This document shows positions 22,816 to 33,774 of a DNA stretch of 64,000 bases, one piece after another. Positions within the stretch are counted from its first letter, which is position 1. Each line of letters opens with the position of its first letter. A model generated the notes under the pieces. That model saw nothing but the letters and a program-made list of their open reading frames with translations, did no database searches and had not been told where the DNA came from. Source of the DNA: Odontocerum albicorne (taxonomy: Eukaryota > Arthropoda > Insecta > Trichoptera > Odontoceridae); contig OX463838.1 in the NCBI GenBank assembly GCA_949825065.1, positions 8,658,251-8,722,250 of the forward strand, given 5' to 3'. The position numbers and the translations under genes were made by a program.

Positions 22816-23199
22816 ACCCCCGCATATCTAGATGTGTACGTGTTTCATCTGTCTTTTCTGAAACATAAACTTTTCGCATTTCAGCTTCACATTAATATTT
22901 ATTATTGATTTTTAGTATAATTAGACGTGTGTATGCAAAAAATACCCAAGCCATATCTTACATGTTCTAAAATCATAACACAGCTTTGTAGGGTTGTATA
23001 AATCTTTTTTGTTGAGACGGGATTTAACTATAAAATAAATATTTGACTGAAATTTTGCACATACATTGACTTTCGACTTACCGAGTTACTGATTAACCAA
23101 GACAGAATTTTTTTAATAACACTGATTTATAATTATTAAATATTATAAAAAAAGCCGGATAATCGAGAGTTTACTGTATTCGATTTGAGAAATACACCA
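22816..23199. other. AT-rich DNA, nothing recognised
   Basis: I see no gene or repeat family. Confidence 0.45.
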
Positions 23200-23375
23200 A
23201 AAAGATGTGTTTTGTGGAACGGTTCTGTTTTGCAAATATAAGTAACCCGAAGGCTCTATTAATGGGGACAATAATAATGTTGTATCTCAGCCACGCTCTT
23301 CATTATGTGTGCATCGCCGCTTCGGATATGTTAAGGAGTACCATACTAAATAATTCATGAATACTTGTATAAACA
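23200..23375 (+). repeat. SINE family S1, 3' fragment
   Basis: TCTCAGCCACGCTCTTCATT and CTTCGGATATGTTAAGGAGT, followed by ACCATACTAAA, match the 3' part of S1 (compare 1035-1110). The tRNA-like head is missing. Confidence 0.65.
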
Positions 23376-23796
23376 AGCATGATGCTCTCTTGTAATTGAT
23401 TCAATATTTCTAATTTAAAGCTTGAATTGAAGACGAATTAATAAATAAATCCAAGAAAAATACTCTAAATGTTTTTAATGAAATTACTTGCGAAGTCTCA
23501 TTCGAGTTGGAGTGTGCCTTTCCCCGCTACCCTATTATCTTCGGTTTCCCTTTCCATTATATAATTATGTTGTTCGTTTTATTCTCTCATCTCGATTCGA
23601 TCTAGATATTTGAGTGTTTTCCTTAGAATTACCTCGGTTCATGTTGCTATCGACCAAATAATCATTCCGAAGAAAGTATTACGATTGAATTGCTTTTCAT
23701 TTTCGCAAACAACTTTCATAAATATTGTATTGAAATTTATTTCAATATATAGTTGATTATTTTCATTCGTTGAAATTCAATTGTGAAATGAAAGGT
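23376..23796. other. AT-rich DNA, nothing recognised
   Basis: I see no gene or repeat family. Confidence 0.45.
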
Positions 23797-23970
23797 TACT
23801 GCCGCCGTGGCCTAGTTTGTAAAACGACTATCTTCCTACCCGGACGTTGCGGGTTCGATTTCCTTTTGTACTCATTGGATTTTTACAAGAAAAGTTCCAG
23901 TTTGATTTTCCCTTAAGGTTTGTTTTAAACACATTTCTGGTTAGTTGGAAGAGATTGCCTAATAGTAATA
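23797..23970 (+). repeat. SINE family S2, head and middle
   Basis: GCCGCCGTGGCCTAGTTTGT is the A-box region and GCGGGTTCGATTTCC the B box. The middle reads AGTTTGATTTTCCCTTAAGG, and the tail starts TTTCTGGTTAGTTGGAAGAG. It runs straight into the LINE G remnant with no clear join. Confidence 0.75.
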
Positions 23971-24405
23971 ATTACGTCGTCCTTTACTGTCCATGCAGTG
24001 AGACTCTGGAATCGGTTACAAACCAATATAAGATTCGCTCCGTTCTTGGCATGCTTTAAGAAACGACTGAAAAATCTCTTAATTTCTAGTCAGTAAAATA
24101 ACGTGTTTCATTACCGATTTTTCTTTTCCTTCCCTTTCCACCATCCCTTTCTTTCCTTTTGATTGATGATATCTCACTTTATATGAAAAAAAATGTTCGG
24201 GTGATTGTCCGTCTTTGTGGGGCTTGTGGGCATATGCTCACGTATGTGTTTATGGATTTCGTGGGGATGGATAGACATTTGAATGATTTATGCGACCACG
24301 TAACTTGCTTCATTTACTTTTGTCTGGTTGGTTGGAAGAGATTTCCGCTTTGCAATAATCCCGCCAGATTGTATTTGCAATAAAAGTGTTAAATAAATAA
24401 ATAAA
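23971..24405 (+). pseudogene. LINE G 3' end sharing its tail with SINE S2
   Basis: A plus-strand frame at about 23999-24092 reads RLWNRLQTNIRFAPFLACFK and KRLKNLLISSQ before a stop. This is the 'RLWN.LP...FK..LK..L' C-terminus typical of LINE ORF2 proteins. A 3' UTR of about 230 bp follows, containing TTTTGATTGATGATATCTC. It ends TGGTTGGTTGGAAGAGATTT, CAATAATCCCGCCAGATTGT and a (TAAA)n tail. That end is the same sequence as the tail of all S2 SINEs. The fragment is 5'-truncated; the retained C-terminal piece has no stop. Confidence 0.7.
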
Positions 24406-24447
24406 CTCGCCAGGTAGTAATGTATACAACGGAAATGTAATACAATA
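24406..24447 (+). repeat. SINE S2 tail fragment
   Basis: CTCGCCAGGTAGTAATGTAT and ACAACGGAAATGTAATACAA repeat the very end of the S2 tail directly after the (TAAA)n tail of LINE G. Confidence 0.6.
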
Positions 24448-24741
24448 CATAACGTACGATTGATTAGACCTTAGTTCATTTTCATTTTCTCACCTCACCT
24501 TTTTTATGTTTATTTTACAAATTTAAGATTGACCGTTTAAATATTTGTTTGATAAATAAACGCTCAACTTTTTATACTTCAGTTATTTTAAAATCATTTT
24601 TTTTTCGCAATTTGAAAGTGAATCGAATGGAAACCAGTACTTTTACTTTGAACTTCTTGTAAATTATTTTCTTACTAAAAAAATAAATTAAACAGTTGTG
24701 TTTCGTACTAATAATCTCTAAACTGCGTGAAAAAGTATTCC

Positions 24742-24908
24742 GTGGTCTAACGGTTAGTATTCACACTAAGCAAGCGGGCGTCCCAGGCCCGATTCCTGAC
24801 AGATTTACTTCCGGACTGATTTACTCTTTCCGGACCGTTTTACATCTGAATTCATGTTTTTTTGTAGCTTGTGTACTGCTTATTATAAATTCTTACAGCG
24901 CTATTTAA
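24742..24908 (+). repeat. SINE family S3, copy 2
   Basis: CCGTGGTCTAACGGTTAGTA matches an A box and CCCAGGCCCGATTCCTGA a B box. The tail AATTCTTACAGCGCTATTTA matches the inverted copy at 8195-8372. The spacing of the boxes, about 35 bases, suits a tRNA-derived promoter. Confidence 0.75.
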
Positions 24909-25156
24909 AACTCTACATAACAAAGACTGCAGCAGAGCAAACTTACCGATCGTCATGGAACTTTGATCTTCTTACGAACATAATTTTGGGTGTTATCGGT
25001 TAGGATTGTGTGCTTGTTGAAATACAACAGCTTGCACACTATAAACTAACATACTCACTGACGCGTTCCATTTATAGATGGCAGATAATCATACTCGATC
25101 TCGAGGGATTGCTTATCCTATTTTTATTCATGATTTTAGTGAAAACTTTTTTATTC
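24909..25156. other. Unassigned DNA
   Basis: I see nothing recognisable. Confidence 0.4.
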
Positions 25157-25720
25157 TAAAAGGTCTTTCGAATTGAGCGTTTTTTTTAATTTTTGGATAA
25201 AACACAGATGGCATCGCGAACTTGCCTGGATATTGTAACATTTGGGAAGTGTAATGTATGACATTTAAAATTGAGTCGTATACAATACAACAACGCGTTC
25301 AAATTGTTGAATTATTTTATGTATTATAATGTCCGGAAACGGTGATATTCATTGGCCACCAAGATCATGTGATCTGACACCGTTGAACTATTTTCTCTGG
25401 GGTCACATGAAAAGCCAGGTCTATAAGAATGACCCCCAATCAATTCCTGAGCTGAAGGACGAAATTATTCGCGTTATTGGCGAGTTAAAATCGCAATTAT
25501 GTAAAAATGGTCATCAAAAATTTTGACATAAGAGTGGACATCTGTGGAGCTGCAAGAGGTGGACATTATTTGGCGGATATTTTTTTTGTGTTTAAATATC
25601 ATACATTATACTTCAATGACCAATAAAAAGTTTTTTGAAATCAAATCAAATTGTGTGTTTTATTCAAGAATTTAAATAAAATTTAATTAAAAAAACCGCT
25701 CAATTTAAAAGATCCTTTAT
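25157..25720 (+). mobile_element. Tc1/mariner-type element, internally deleted
   Basis: The ends are inverted repeats: TAAAAGGTCTTTCGAATTGA at 25157, and CTCAATTTAAAAGATCCTTT at the right with a TA flank. Near the left a start of a transposase is readable from 25258 (MTFKIESYTIQQRVQIVELF). The frame then jumps to the C-terminus (WPPRSCDLTPLNYFLWGHMK, then IPELKDEIIRVIGELK). The middle, with the catalytic region, is deleted. A frameshift near 25515 changes the end. It is a non-autonomous derivative related to 35081-35470. Confidence 0.85.
25258..25610 (+). pseudogene. Tc1/mariner-type transposase, N- and C-termini only
   Basis: The N-terminal 20 or so residues of a helix-turn-helix-like region (IQQRVQIVELF) are joined to the C-terminal part beginning SGNGDIHWPPRSCDLTPLN. 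In related transposases 'PPRSCDLTPLDYFLWG' lies beside the last catalytic acidic residue; here N replaces D in TPLNYFLWG. A central deletion removes most of the catalytic domain, and a frameshift follows LKSQLCKNG. No function is possible. Confidence 0.8.
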
Positions 25721-26004
25721 ATACTCGTATCTGCTATTTTTTTTCATCTAGCAATGTGTATATTTTTCTGAATAAAAGTACTCGTATACATTAACTATGC
25801 ATACTTTTATACGTAGTATTCAAATCTTATTTGATTGAGACTTTATTACATTACTATGAAATGCCTTACCCATGTATGTATTATGTTTCATATCAAATAA
25901 AACACATTATAGGTTTCATAAAAATAAATACATTTGAGACATAATGGTTTCTTTTTTTACTTTTTCCATGTTACTGTTGTAAAACTGCTTCATATACCTG
26001 TATT
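25721..26004. other. AT-rich DNA, nothing recognised
   Basis: Only two copies of the octamer TACTCGTA (25722 and 25779) stand out. Confidence 0.4.
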
Positions 26005-26130
26005 GTTGTACACTTTCATTGAATACAGTTCAACCTGACGGGTTAATTTCTATTTGGCAATTTACCAACCAACCACAAAAATGAAAAACCAGACTTGAAG
26101 TTCAGAGATTGCCATCTAAGCCTCACACAC
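26005..26130 (-). repeat. SINE family S2, decayed copy
   Basis: ACTTTCATTGAATACAGTTC, AACCTGACGGGTTAATTTC and ACCAACCAACCACAAAAATG are the minus-strand tail of S2. The tRNA-like head is degraded to GAGATTGCCATCTAAGCC. Confidence 0.6.
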
Positions 26131-26722
26131 TTTTTGATAAAATCGAAACACAAAATGTCTAAATATTTTTAGTTTATATATTTTTTTTGTTAAAAAGTAA
26201 TATTTAATGTAAGTACAATGCATATTCGTATATATAGTAATTATAAAAGGAGTCATAAGATGTTCTGGTCGAGATAAAGAATGGAGACTTACCAGAAAAA
26301 CATATTTTGTTTATGATTGTCAGCTCGTATTTTAATAGTCTGGAACTAAATGAGCTTATCATGGTACACGTTCCTTGTAGGCCCACTCGACAAAATGTTA
26401 ATTTTCATAGTGAAGTGGTTGCATCTAATTATTTGTACAACTTTTGCATAACATGACTGCAAATATTGGGTAATCAATGTGGACATTGTATGGATTTTCA
26501 TACGGCTTTGACTACTTACAGGTGTAAAGTGAAGAAGTTGTTCTTGCCGGGATGAATTGATTGAATTTTATGGATTTGCTTTGTTGTGTTTTTCGACTTG
26601 TGCCGTTTTTCCCAATGTACAACACTGCTTACATGTCAATATCAAATTCTATATGTTCTTGTTTTTATTAATCTGTGTATCAAAAAGGGAATTTGACATT
26701 TTAAATAAATATATTAATATGT
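26131..26722. other. AT-rich DNA, nothing recognised
   Basis: I see no gene or repeat family; a 73-codon frame (26557-26778) runs into the LINE A fragment and looks accidental. Confidence 0.4.
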
Positions 26723-26945
26723 GTAAAATGACTGAAGAACGAATAATGGGTAGATCGAAGAAGAGTGGAAGTAAGTAGTTGAAATTTTAACTGATGTAAA
26801 CGTAAGAAGTATGTGATACAGTAGAGCATATATGACGAGATGTATGGTTGTGGACAAGGTGAGAGCTGCTGCGTGCATGGATAGAAAAGCGTATGTCCTC
26901 TCTTGCTTCCCCAAAAGGGGCATGGCGTAATTGTACAAGTATATT
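26723..26945 (+). pseudogene. LINE A 3' end, decayed
   Basis: Broken frames read MTEERIMGRSKK, AYMTRCMVVDKVRAA and YVLSCFPKRGMA. They parallel the LINE A C-terminus seen at 39255-39410 and 46335-46665. The nucleotide end (TATGTCCTCTCTTGCTTCCC, GGGCATGGCG) corresponds to the common LINE A 3' end CTACCCCGACAGGGAAATGG. It is 5'-truncated and damaged by indels. Confidence 0.6.
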
Positions 26946-27719
26946 ATCGTATATGTATACATATTCGTATATTAAGTAATATAATAAACCTTACTTACTA
27001 TTGTGCAAGACCACATGAGCGGGCGGTTCTTGTGTAACGTTTGAGCTTAGATATCCTCTTTAAAATAAAACGTTCCAGTTCATAACCATAAACACCACAT
27101 ATTTCAATATCTACGGTAATTCTCTAGCAAAAAGAGCGCGATGCATTTGAAATATGCACTACTGGAAGCTTTACTAACATGGTATGATGCTAACCATATA
27201 TTTTCTTCCCTTGAGACCACAGCTTTCATCATATCTATCGTCGTCTTCCCGTAGCTTTCCATATTTCAATTTCCTTTATCACGAAACCGGATACGCCACC
27301 GCATTTCGTTTTAAAAGCTCTCTACTATGCCCGTGGCCACTTCTCTGCTTTCGACATTTATTTAAACGAACTAAAAAGAAAATACTCCCCCAACTTTATC
27401 CATTGCTTACTGAATGTATTTTATTTATGTATACTTATTATTGAAGAGCTTTTTTTTTTATTATATTTTATTTAAGTAAGAGTTAACGTCATTACAAGAT
27501 GAAAGTTATGAAATTGACAAGTATTAAATGAACAGTTCCTATTTCTTAATTATGTTGTGAGTTTTTTTATGTCTACAAATCAGGAAATAAGGCTTTTTAC
27601 GTATAATGAATGTCTCCGATTTAATTATTCTTTCTGGGTGTAATGTATTTATGGTGGGATTTAATTTGTCTTCTGTTTGAGTGTGATTTATCTCATACAT
27701 ACAACTCTTAATACAATTA
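26946..27719. other. Unassigned AT-rich DNA
   Basis: An 86-codon plus-strand frame (27184-27444) is open but unrecognised and rich in S, F and L, typical of chance frames. Nothing else is seen. Confidence 0.4.
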
Positions 27720-27850
27720 TACTCTCCTTGATATTCTTCTACCACGCCTTCCAATCACATTTGCACTATATATTATACTAGTTTTGCTAGTATTTCTTCA
27801 TTCATTCGTTCTACATACCCAAACCATCTCAGAGTGTTCAAATTTTCTAT
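27720..27850 (-). pseudogene. LINE A fragment, inverted
   Basis: On the minus strand, 27783-27838 reads NTLRWFGYVERMNEEILAK-like text, and about 27728-27755 gives the basic RRGRR-type patch. Both belong to the LINE A C-terminus (compare 34509-34772). The stretch between them is partly lost. Confidence 0.5.
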
Positions 27851-28424
27851 TTCGTTAAACGAAACAAAAAAATGCCTACATCAGAGCGGGTACACCCCTA
27901 ATCAGGCAAGGGAGGAGTTGTTAAAAAATAAATAAAGAAAACATTAATGTTATAAAATATGAATAAGGTTAGACTTTCAAATTTATGCAACTTGAGCGTT
28001 TACCAGTTTATTCAAATCTAGACTTATTTCCTCTTATTTATTGAAATTTTGGCATAAATATGGAAGGCGCGTTGTTAATATTTTGCTGGTGAAATTTATA
28101 ACATGTAAAACCGTAAATATTGGGTTTTAGCTTTGACACTATCTGTTGTCATAAATCACAATTTGATATTTTTTAATTATTATTTAATTAATTATCGCTA
28201 ATACCAATGAAATATATATGTTGGCGGTTTAAGTTAGATCATCCGTATAATGTGAGAATTAAAGAGAAAATTGTAATAATAAGTGAAATATTAACATTTT
28301 CTTTATTACCTTTACCCTTTTTAGGAGATCCTATCAAAATTTATTATTAACTATTGACCCTGTATCCTGCTGCAACACTTCTTCAAAAAGCTTACCACAT
28401 CTTATAAAGTATGTAGAAGTTGTC
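27851..28424. other. AT-rich DNA, nothing recognised
   Basis: I see no gene or repeat family. Confidence 0.45.
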
Positions 28425-28505
28425 TCGCGATAGAATACTCTGGCGCTCTCTCCTCTTTGTCTATCCCGACAGGGAAATGGCGTGATGGTATGTGTGTATG
28501 TATAG
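28425..28505 (+). repeat. LINE A extreme 3' end
   Basis: TCTGGCGCTCTCTCCTCTTT, CTATCCCGACAGGGAAATGG and CGTGATGGTATGTGTGTATG form the diagnostic 3' end of LINE A, also at 38540-38595, 46590-46640, 50805-50858 and, inverted, at 34395-34470. Confidence 0.75.
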
Positions 28506-28539
28506 TATTTTAGTTTTATATATTTGTATTATTGTACTA

Positions 28540-28700
28540 CCTGGCAACGTAGTTGTCTCTTATTACTACCAAAAATATGTTATAAAGGCCTAAAGTAAAA
28601 ACATATAAGAATATTTTTATTTAAATTTGGAATTTAACTTGCCACCCCCAGGGCTGGAAGAGAGGCGTCTTACAAACTTGTCAACGCCTCTTTCGTAAAT
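28540..28700 (-). repeat. SINE family S2, decayed copy
   Basis: AAAATATGTTATAAAGGCCT and AAAGTAAAAACAT match the S2 middle, and GGGCTGGAAGAGAGGCGTCT with TACAAACTTGTCAACGCCT the head, in minus orientation. The tail is reduced. Confidence 0.65.
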
Positions 28701-29311
28701 ACTCAAAGGAACACTTTTTTCGACAACCATAAGTTTCGATTCATTTATATGAAATCTTACATCAATCAATTCTCCAATGTTAAGGGTTATAAAAACAATT
28801 AAATAAACCATATACAATAGAAATATTATACGGTATAAAATACTTTTTTCTATACTAAATTTTCCAATATTTTAGGGCTTTTTATTTGACTTTTCAATTA
28901 TAAAACAATGTTATTTTTTAATGTAGAATTCCCTTTGTATATATATTCACATAAATTGTTCGTTGAAATATGTTTTTTTTCCTCCTCGTCACAAGCTCCT
29001 CCTCACCCTTCACAACAACCCGCCCGATGTGAGCTCCACAACTCACCCTCGCCGACTTGAAATTCAGAAGCAACGGTCCGGATCGTTAAGGGACTTGCAC
29101 GCCGGCACATTGCGAATTTTAATATAACGGATTGCTACTAATAATATGTTTTTGTTGGAAACTCACTGGCTGATTCGCAGTACCCCTTAAATGACAAGGC
29201 AAATTGTTTCCTAAAACTTGTTTATAATAATTAATATCCTCATAGTTACGAGTACTGGTGTCCACTGTGTATTTATCATATATTTTTTTTTCGTTATATA
29301 GTTTTCGTGCA
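28701..29311. other. Unassigned DNA; G+C-richer at 28980-29110
   Basis: A patch containing TCACAACAACCCGCCCGATG and GCAACGGTCCGGATCGTTAA is richer in G and C but gives no long frame and no repeat match in the window. Confidence 0.4.
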
Positions 29312-29540
29312 TTAACACGTTCAATGCTAACAACGCGCCTAGTGCGTTCTTCTTCGCAACCGTCGGGTGCTAACAACGCGCCTGACGCGTTTTCGTATGC
29401 AAAGTTCGTGTTCAATGTTTCGTTTCAAATGGAGGGGGTACTACTAGACAACACCAAATTAAATCGCACGTAACTTTACATCTTTTTTTTTCAGCCACAC
29501 GTGAATTACCTTAATAATTTGATCGCATTGAATGTGTTAA
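29312..29540. mobile_element. piggyBac-like MITE, copy 1
   Basis: The element is bounded by TTAA at 29312-29315 and 29537-29540. Next to these lie inverted ends CACGTTCAATGC and, at the right end, CACATTCAATGC (11 of 12 match). TTAA flanks with short C-starting inverted ends are the hallmark of piggyBac-type elements. The interior (229 bp in all) holds a repeated GCTAACAACGCGCCT and no transposase. Confidence 0.75.
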
Positions 29541-29554
29541 AGTGCGGATTGAAA

Positions 29555-29640
29555 AACATCTGGCGCTCTTGCGATCGGTCTCGCCCTCCTATTGGAGGGG
29601 GGTGTATCTCGGTTGTGAGGATGTTATGAGAAGATCCTTT
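29555..29640 (-). repeat. Single copy of the 22.4-kb repeat unit
   Basis: GGGGGGTGTATCTCGGTTGT is the complement of the C-rich core of the tandem array at 22285-22815, and flanking words (AAAAACATCTGG) match as well. The unit is therefore a dispersed repeat that became tandem at 22.4 kb. Confidence 0.7.
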
Positions 29641-31177
29641 AATTATTTTCTTATGATGTACCAATAAATTAATACATATTAAAAAAAATTGTGGGCATCA
29701 ATACAAAAATCACAAGATGCGCAATGCTCAGCACACAATTTTACACGCGAGTTGGAATACGTTCGAGTTGAATGTTTACCTCCAAATTGAACAGAATCAG
29801 CGCAACCTTTGGATCGGGGAACTATACGTACAGTTAAAATGTATCACATAAGATGATATTAAAAATGGCGTTATGTCACCTAATTTGTAGGTTTCATTTT
29901 CGAAAGCTATGAATACATTGAAATAGTTTCTGACTTTTCTATCATTAAATGATTAAATCTAGGTATTGAAAATTCAATTATGAAGAAAATTCAGGAAAGT
30001 CAAAATAACATCATTATTTGGAAAAAAATAATTGTGTGTGTTTGTACAACGTTTGAGTCAAAATTAAAACAGTTTTTTAATACTTTATTTTTCTCTTGTA
30101 TTCAGTTTAACGAAATATTTTTTAAGATTCCATAAATTTTGTTATAATAGAATTGAATCTGTATTAGTAACCATTGAAATTTTCGTTCTTTTATATACGA
30201 ATGAGGGAGTTGGCAAGTGTCTTAAAATCGTTCCTCTGAATTGTATATCGCTTCCAATTTATTTACATAATATTTTGTTTACATCACTTTATTTCATATA
30301 CTCGTATATATATACTCGTTTATCCTTTTATTGTAAGGAATCAGCTGAAGACGTTTCAGTTTCAGTCAGAACGTCCTCTAATATAGTTAAATATAATGCA
30401 TAATTCCAAGTTTCAGAATAAATTGGGGTTTATTTCCCAGTTTAATTATTCGTAATATTATCAGTTAAACGGCCTCGTTTTCATAGTATGCCCATATTGA
30501 CTTGACTAAAAAAATTACGATGAAAAGAATCAACATGACAATATCATAATCTAACAATATTTTTTCTCTCCATTTCAAAATCCAATAGAAAGTACTGGCT
30601 TCAAGTGTGTTTCTCATTATATTGTAGTTGGATAAGTTTTTTTATCTAAGAAAATCCACCTCGGGAGATAAAAGATACCTAAAAGACTTATACAAAAAAA
30701 ATTGCACAAAAAAAACAAAGGTTTATTTGGGTCAATCGATCGCAAACATATTTCCGACGTAACATGACAACAGTCTGACCTAAGTACGGCTTTCGTAAAA
30801 ATACCAGTATCATTTTTCCTAAAAAGAACCTCGGGATTGGAGATAGAAACACGTGTAGCGGGAATTCATCTCATTAGTGTAATAACAAAGTAATGTTTTG
30901 TTAAGTATTTTTATCAAAACTTAGTTAACTATAGAACCATCTTAGGTATCGAATATCTCTAGTTTAAAAATATTGAAGGCTTCCATGAAAATCGTAGCTG
31001 GAAGGAAAATTCAACTTTTAATTATTGTTTTCGTAGTTATTGGTATATTTTTAAAACGTGAACTCGGTATCAAAGAATCTTTAAACATAAATTTGGATTA
31101 TTTTTATTTAGATTTGCTGTTCCTATACTTCGTCTAAACCTTTATTCTCGCATCACCAATTCTGAGGAGTTCTATTC
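29641..31177. other. AT-rich DNA, nothing recognised
   Basis: About 1.5 kb without a recognisable gene or repeat family. One TACTCGTA octamer lies at 30299. Confidence 0.5.
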
Positions 31178-31554
31178 TTGGCGACAATTCTTCGCTTGTC
31201 TCTGCACTCCGCATTGTTAAGAGCACCGGTTGCAGAAAGGAAAGTGGCATCCATGCCACTTGGTCGTTCCAACAGATTGAAGCTCTTGCTTGTAGAGATA
31301 TGCCTGAAGAACTGCTGTATAATTCATCTCAGATATATAATGGAGAGTCTACTCTGGATACCAAGTTCTTTCGAGTTCTTCAGGAAGGCTTAGTATATAA
31401 GTACATCGCCCTCTGTGAGGTTTTTAGTATATATCTACAGCACCACCTCTTGAATGTGTTGATTCTTCTTGTTTCGCTCGCTTTCGACACTCGCACTCTC
31501 TACACTGCGTGTATGTTAGACTATTGGTGTCAAAAAATAATATTTCATAATTAA
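31178..31554 (+). other. Overlapping open frames, coding status unknown
   Basis: Two plus-strand frames are open, 31178-31393 (71 codons) and 31300-31554 (84 codons), in a patch richer in G and C. The second contains TKFFRVLQEGLVYKYIALCE. I recognise no family. The segment might be the end of an old LINE or a host exon, and it is not repeated in the window. Confidence 0.3.
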
Positions 31555-32164
31555 CATTAAGTAATTTTATTGAAGATAAAATATATCGCCCAGTTTATTG
31601 GCAAATTATATGATTCGCTACATTTAAAAAACCAAATTATAACGTTGACTTGTGCTAAGTTAAGTTGATCGTTAATATTCTAGAAGCTAAACGCAAAAAC
31701 CATCTAAGAACTATAGATAGATATCTCTTTCATTTGAGTATATTCGGGCGACGCAAGGTCGGCGCGTGAAAGCATTCAATTTGCAAATTTAATATAATAT
31801 TTAGCCGTGTCACGTTCTCCGTGGAAAATCAATGTTATGAGAGAGAGAGAGAGAGAGAGAGAGCACGCCTAACGTCATGGAGTACTTTTAATGAAAACGT
31901 CTCCAAACTGTAATGTTATGACTGTTATCCGATGGTATCGTCATGATAGCAGAAGGCCAAGACCACTGGTTTGATGACCTGAAGCACCAAGGTTCTTCCT
32001 GATAAAAAATAATGAGATGTGGGGAATGGGAGAATTGTAGGAAAACTTTCATCCTGCAGTGGATAGATGTGGTTGTAGATGATAAAGATGAATGCGACTT
32101 ATATTGACTAATACGTCTTTCTTCTTTCGTATATCCTTCGACGTGTCCGAATTGATAATTCAGC
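31555..32164. other. Unassigned DNA with a (GA)n run
   Basis: There is a perfect (GA)n microsatellite of about 25 bases at 31839-31863. A patch at 31890-32100 has mixed composition; no gene is seen. Confidence 0.6.
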
Positions 32165-32452
32165 TATATTGAAAAGCGTGACTGGGAGACAATATTATCT
32201 TTGGTCTCAGTAATCGAGCATTTGTGTTTAGAAGCACTGGAGTAGGCGTGGAACTCGCGGTTCGTCATTGCGCGTGTTGGCAATACATCCGCACATGAAG
32301 AGACAAAAGTACTAGCAAACATACTCGTCGTTAGATGAATTCTTTTACCAGACTGAGCCCCCCCCCCCCCCCTTTTTTTGTTATATTGGGAATTAAACCC
32401 AACACCTCCATGGATGGAAGTCAAGCATCTTACCAACTAGTCCATAAAGAAC
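32165..32452 (-). repeat. SINE family S1, near-complete inverted copy
   Basis: On the minus strand the head reads GGACTAGTTGGTAAGATGCT and then GGGTTTAATTCCC (B box). The body includes GCCAACACGCGCAATGACGA and CCTACTCCAGTGCTTCTAAA. A run of 15 C (32358-32372) next to seven T interrupts the body; on the SINE strand this is an A run followed by a G run. The body matches 819-1110. Confidence 0.8.
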
Positions 32453-33007
32453 TGAATTAATAATGCACAACAAGTTTCATATCCATGAACAGTGTCAAGT
32501 TGGTTATACGAGTACAATCAGTTTAATTTAGCTGTCGCTACTAGAATCTTTTCGATCGAATGGATGAATAATATTCGTATTGACATCCTAATCACCACAC
32601 TTTCAGATCTCATTCCATCATAATTTATTTAGTAGTACAAGATTCCTTCTGTGTATTCAAAAACATCGCGCTCCTTGTGGTGATACGAGTATTTGATTTC
32701 GGAAAAAATTGACGTATACAAATTTTCTTTACATTCTTCTATATTGGGACAGAATTTTGAGATGCCGCCTTTATTCAGTATTTGGAATTTCCGAATATTC
32801 ACTGGTATTACGCTGCACGTGTTTGACATTGAGTACATATCACAAATCGTAGCAAATCGATTTATGGCACACGTATCAGCCAAACTGTTAATATAGCGAT
32901 ACGAAAAATACTACTGAATATATTTTTTGCACTTGATCCGTATAATATGAGGAACTATTCTTTCTTTTGAAATCTAATTGAAGATTATTGCAGTTTATTT
33001 ATTTCTT
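32453..33007. other. AT-rich DNA, nothing recognised
   Basis: Frames of 67 and 84 codons overlap here on opposite strands with no recognisable motif. TACGAGTA octamers lie at 32507 and 32684. Confidence 0.4.
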
Positions 33008-33054
33008 AATTTGACAACCTCCGTAGCCTACTGGTAACATTCTTGACTTGACAT
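33008..33054 (+). repeat. SINE head fragment (A-box part)
   Basis: TTTGACAACCTCCGTAGCCT and ACTGGTAACATTCTTGACTT are the first 45 bases of an S1- or S2-type SINE. The body is replaced by the minisatellite that starts here. Confidence 0.6.
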
Positions 33055-33286
33055 AATTTTGATATGTTTACTTGCCTCATTTTCCTGATTTTGATATATT
33101 TACTTGTCTCATTTTCCTAATTTTGATATATTTACTTGCCTCATTTCCCTAATTTTTATATGTTTACTTGCATCATTTTCCTAATTTTTATATGTTTACT
33201 TGCATCATTTTCCTAATTTTTATATGTTTACTTGCATCATTTTCCTAATTTTGATATGTTGACTTGCCTCATATTCCCATATTCAT
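33055..33286. repeat. Minisatellite, 32 bp x7
   Basis: Units start at 33061, 33093, 33125, 33157, 33189, 33221 and 33253. Each reads GATATGTTTACTTGCCTCAT followed by TTTCCTAATTTT with one or two changes. Three consecutive units share the variant GCATCATT, so they duplicated last. Confidence 0.92.
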
Positions 33287-33774
33287 GCCTAGTATGGGGT
33301 TTTCTCTTATCGTTCAGATTGTACTGGTATTATCATTACCGAATTGGTAAACATTCCAATTATATTTAATGTTTAGAGGACATTCTTCTTACATCACATG
33401 TGTATATATAGTATAATATACTCGTTTATTCAAAATAAACAAATTAAAAGTATATAAAACTGTTGCTTCACTTGAGGGTATATTGAAATTATTATCCGAC
33501 TAGTATCGGTATTACTTTCATACCAATTTACTTTTTATTGGTGTCGTTTGATAATGACAGTAATATAGAAATTGGTCAATAATTTCTAAATACACTTTAA
33601 ATGGAAAAGCGGCGTCCTATACTTTAAATATTATAGTTTTAAACATGAATTTTCACATTGTTATGCTGAAAAAATTAAGTGTAGGTAAACAAATAAAACT
33701 TAAATAAATCATCCAAAATTAAGACAGTAATCAAAATAATGGTCTGACGTGATTTTATTTAACAGTTAAAGATT
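33287..33774. other. AT-rich DNA, nothing recognised
   Basis: I see no gene or repeat family. Confidence 0.45.

Noticed and set aside
31839..31863. GAGA-factor regulatory site
   Set aside because: A perfect (GA)n run is equally explained as a microsatellite and there is no gene start nearby.
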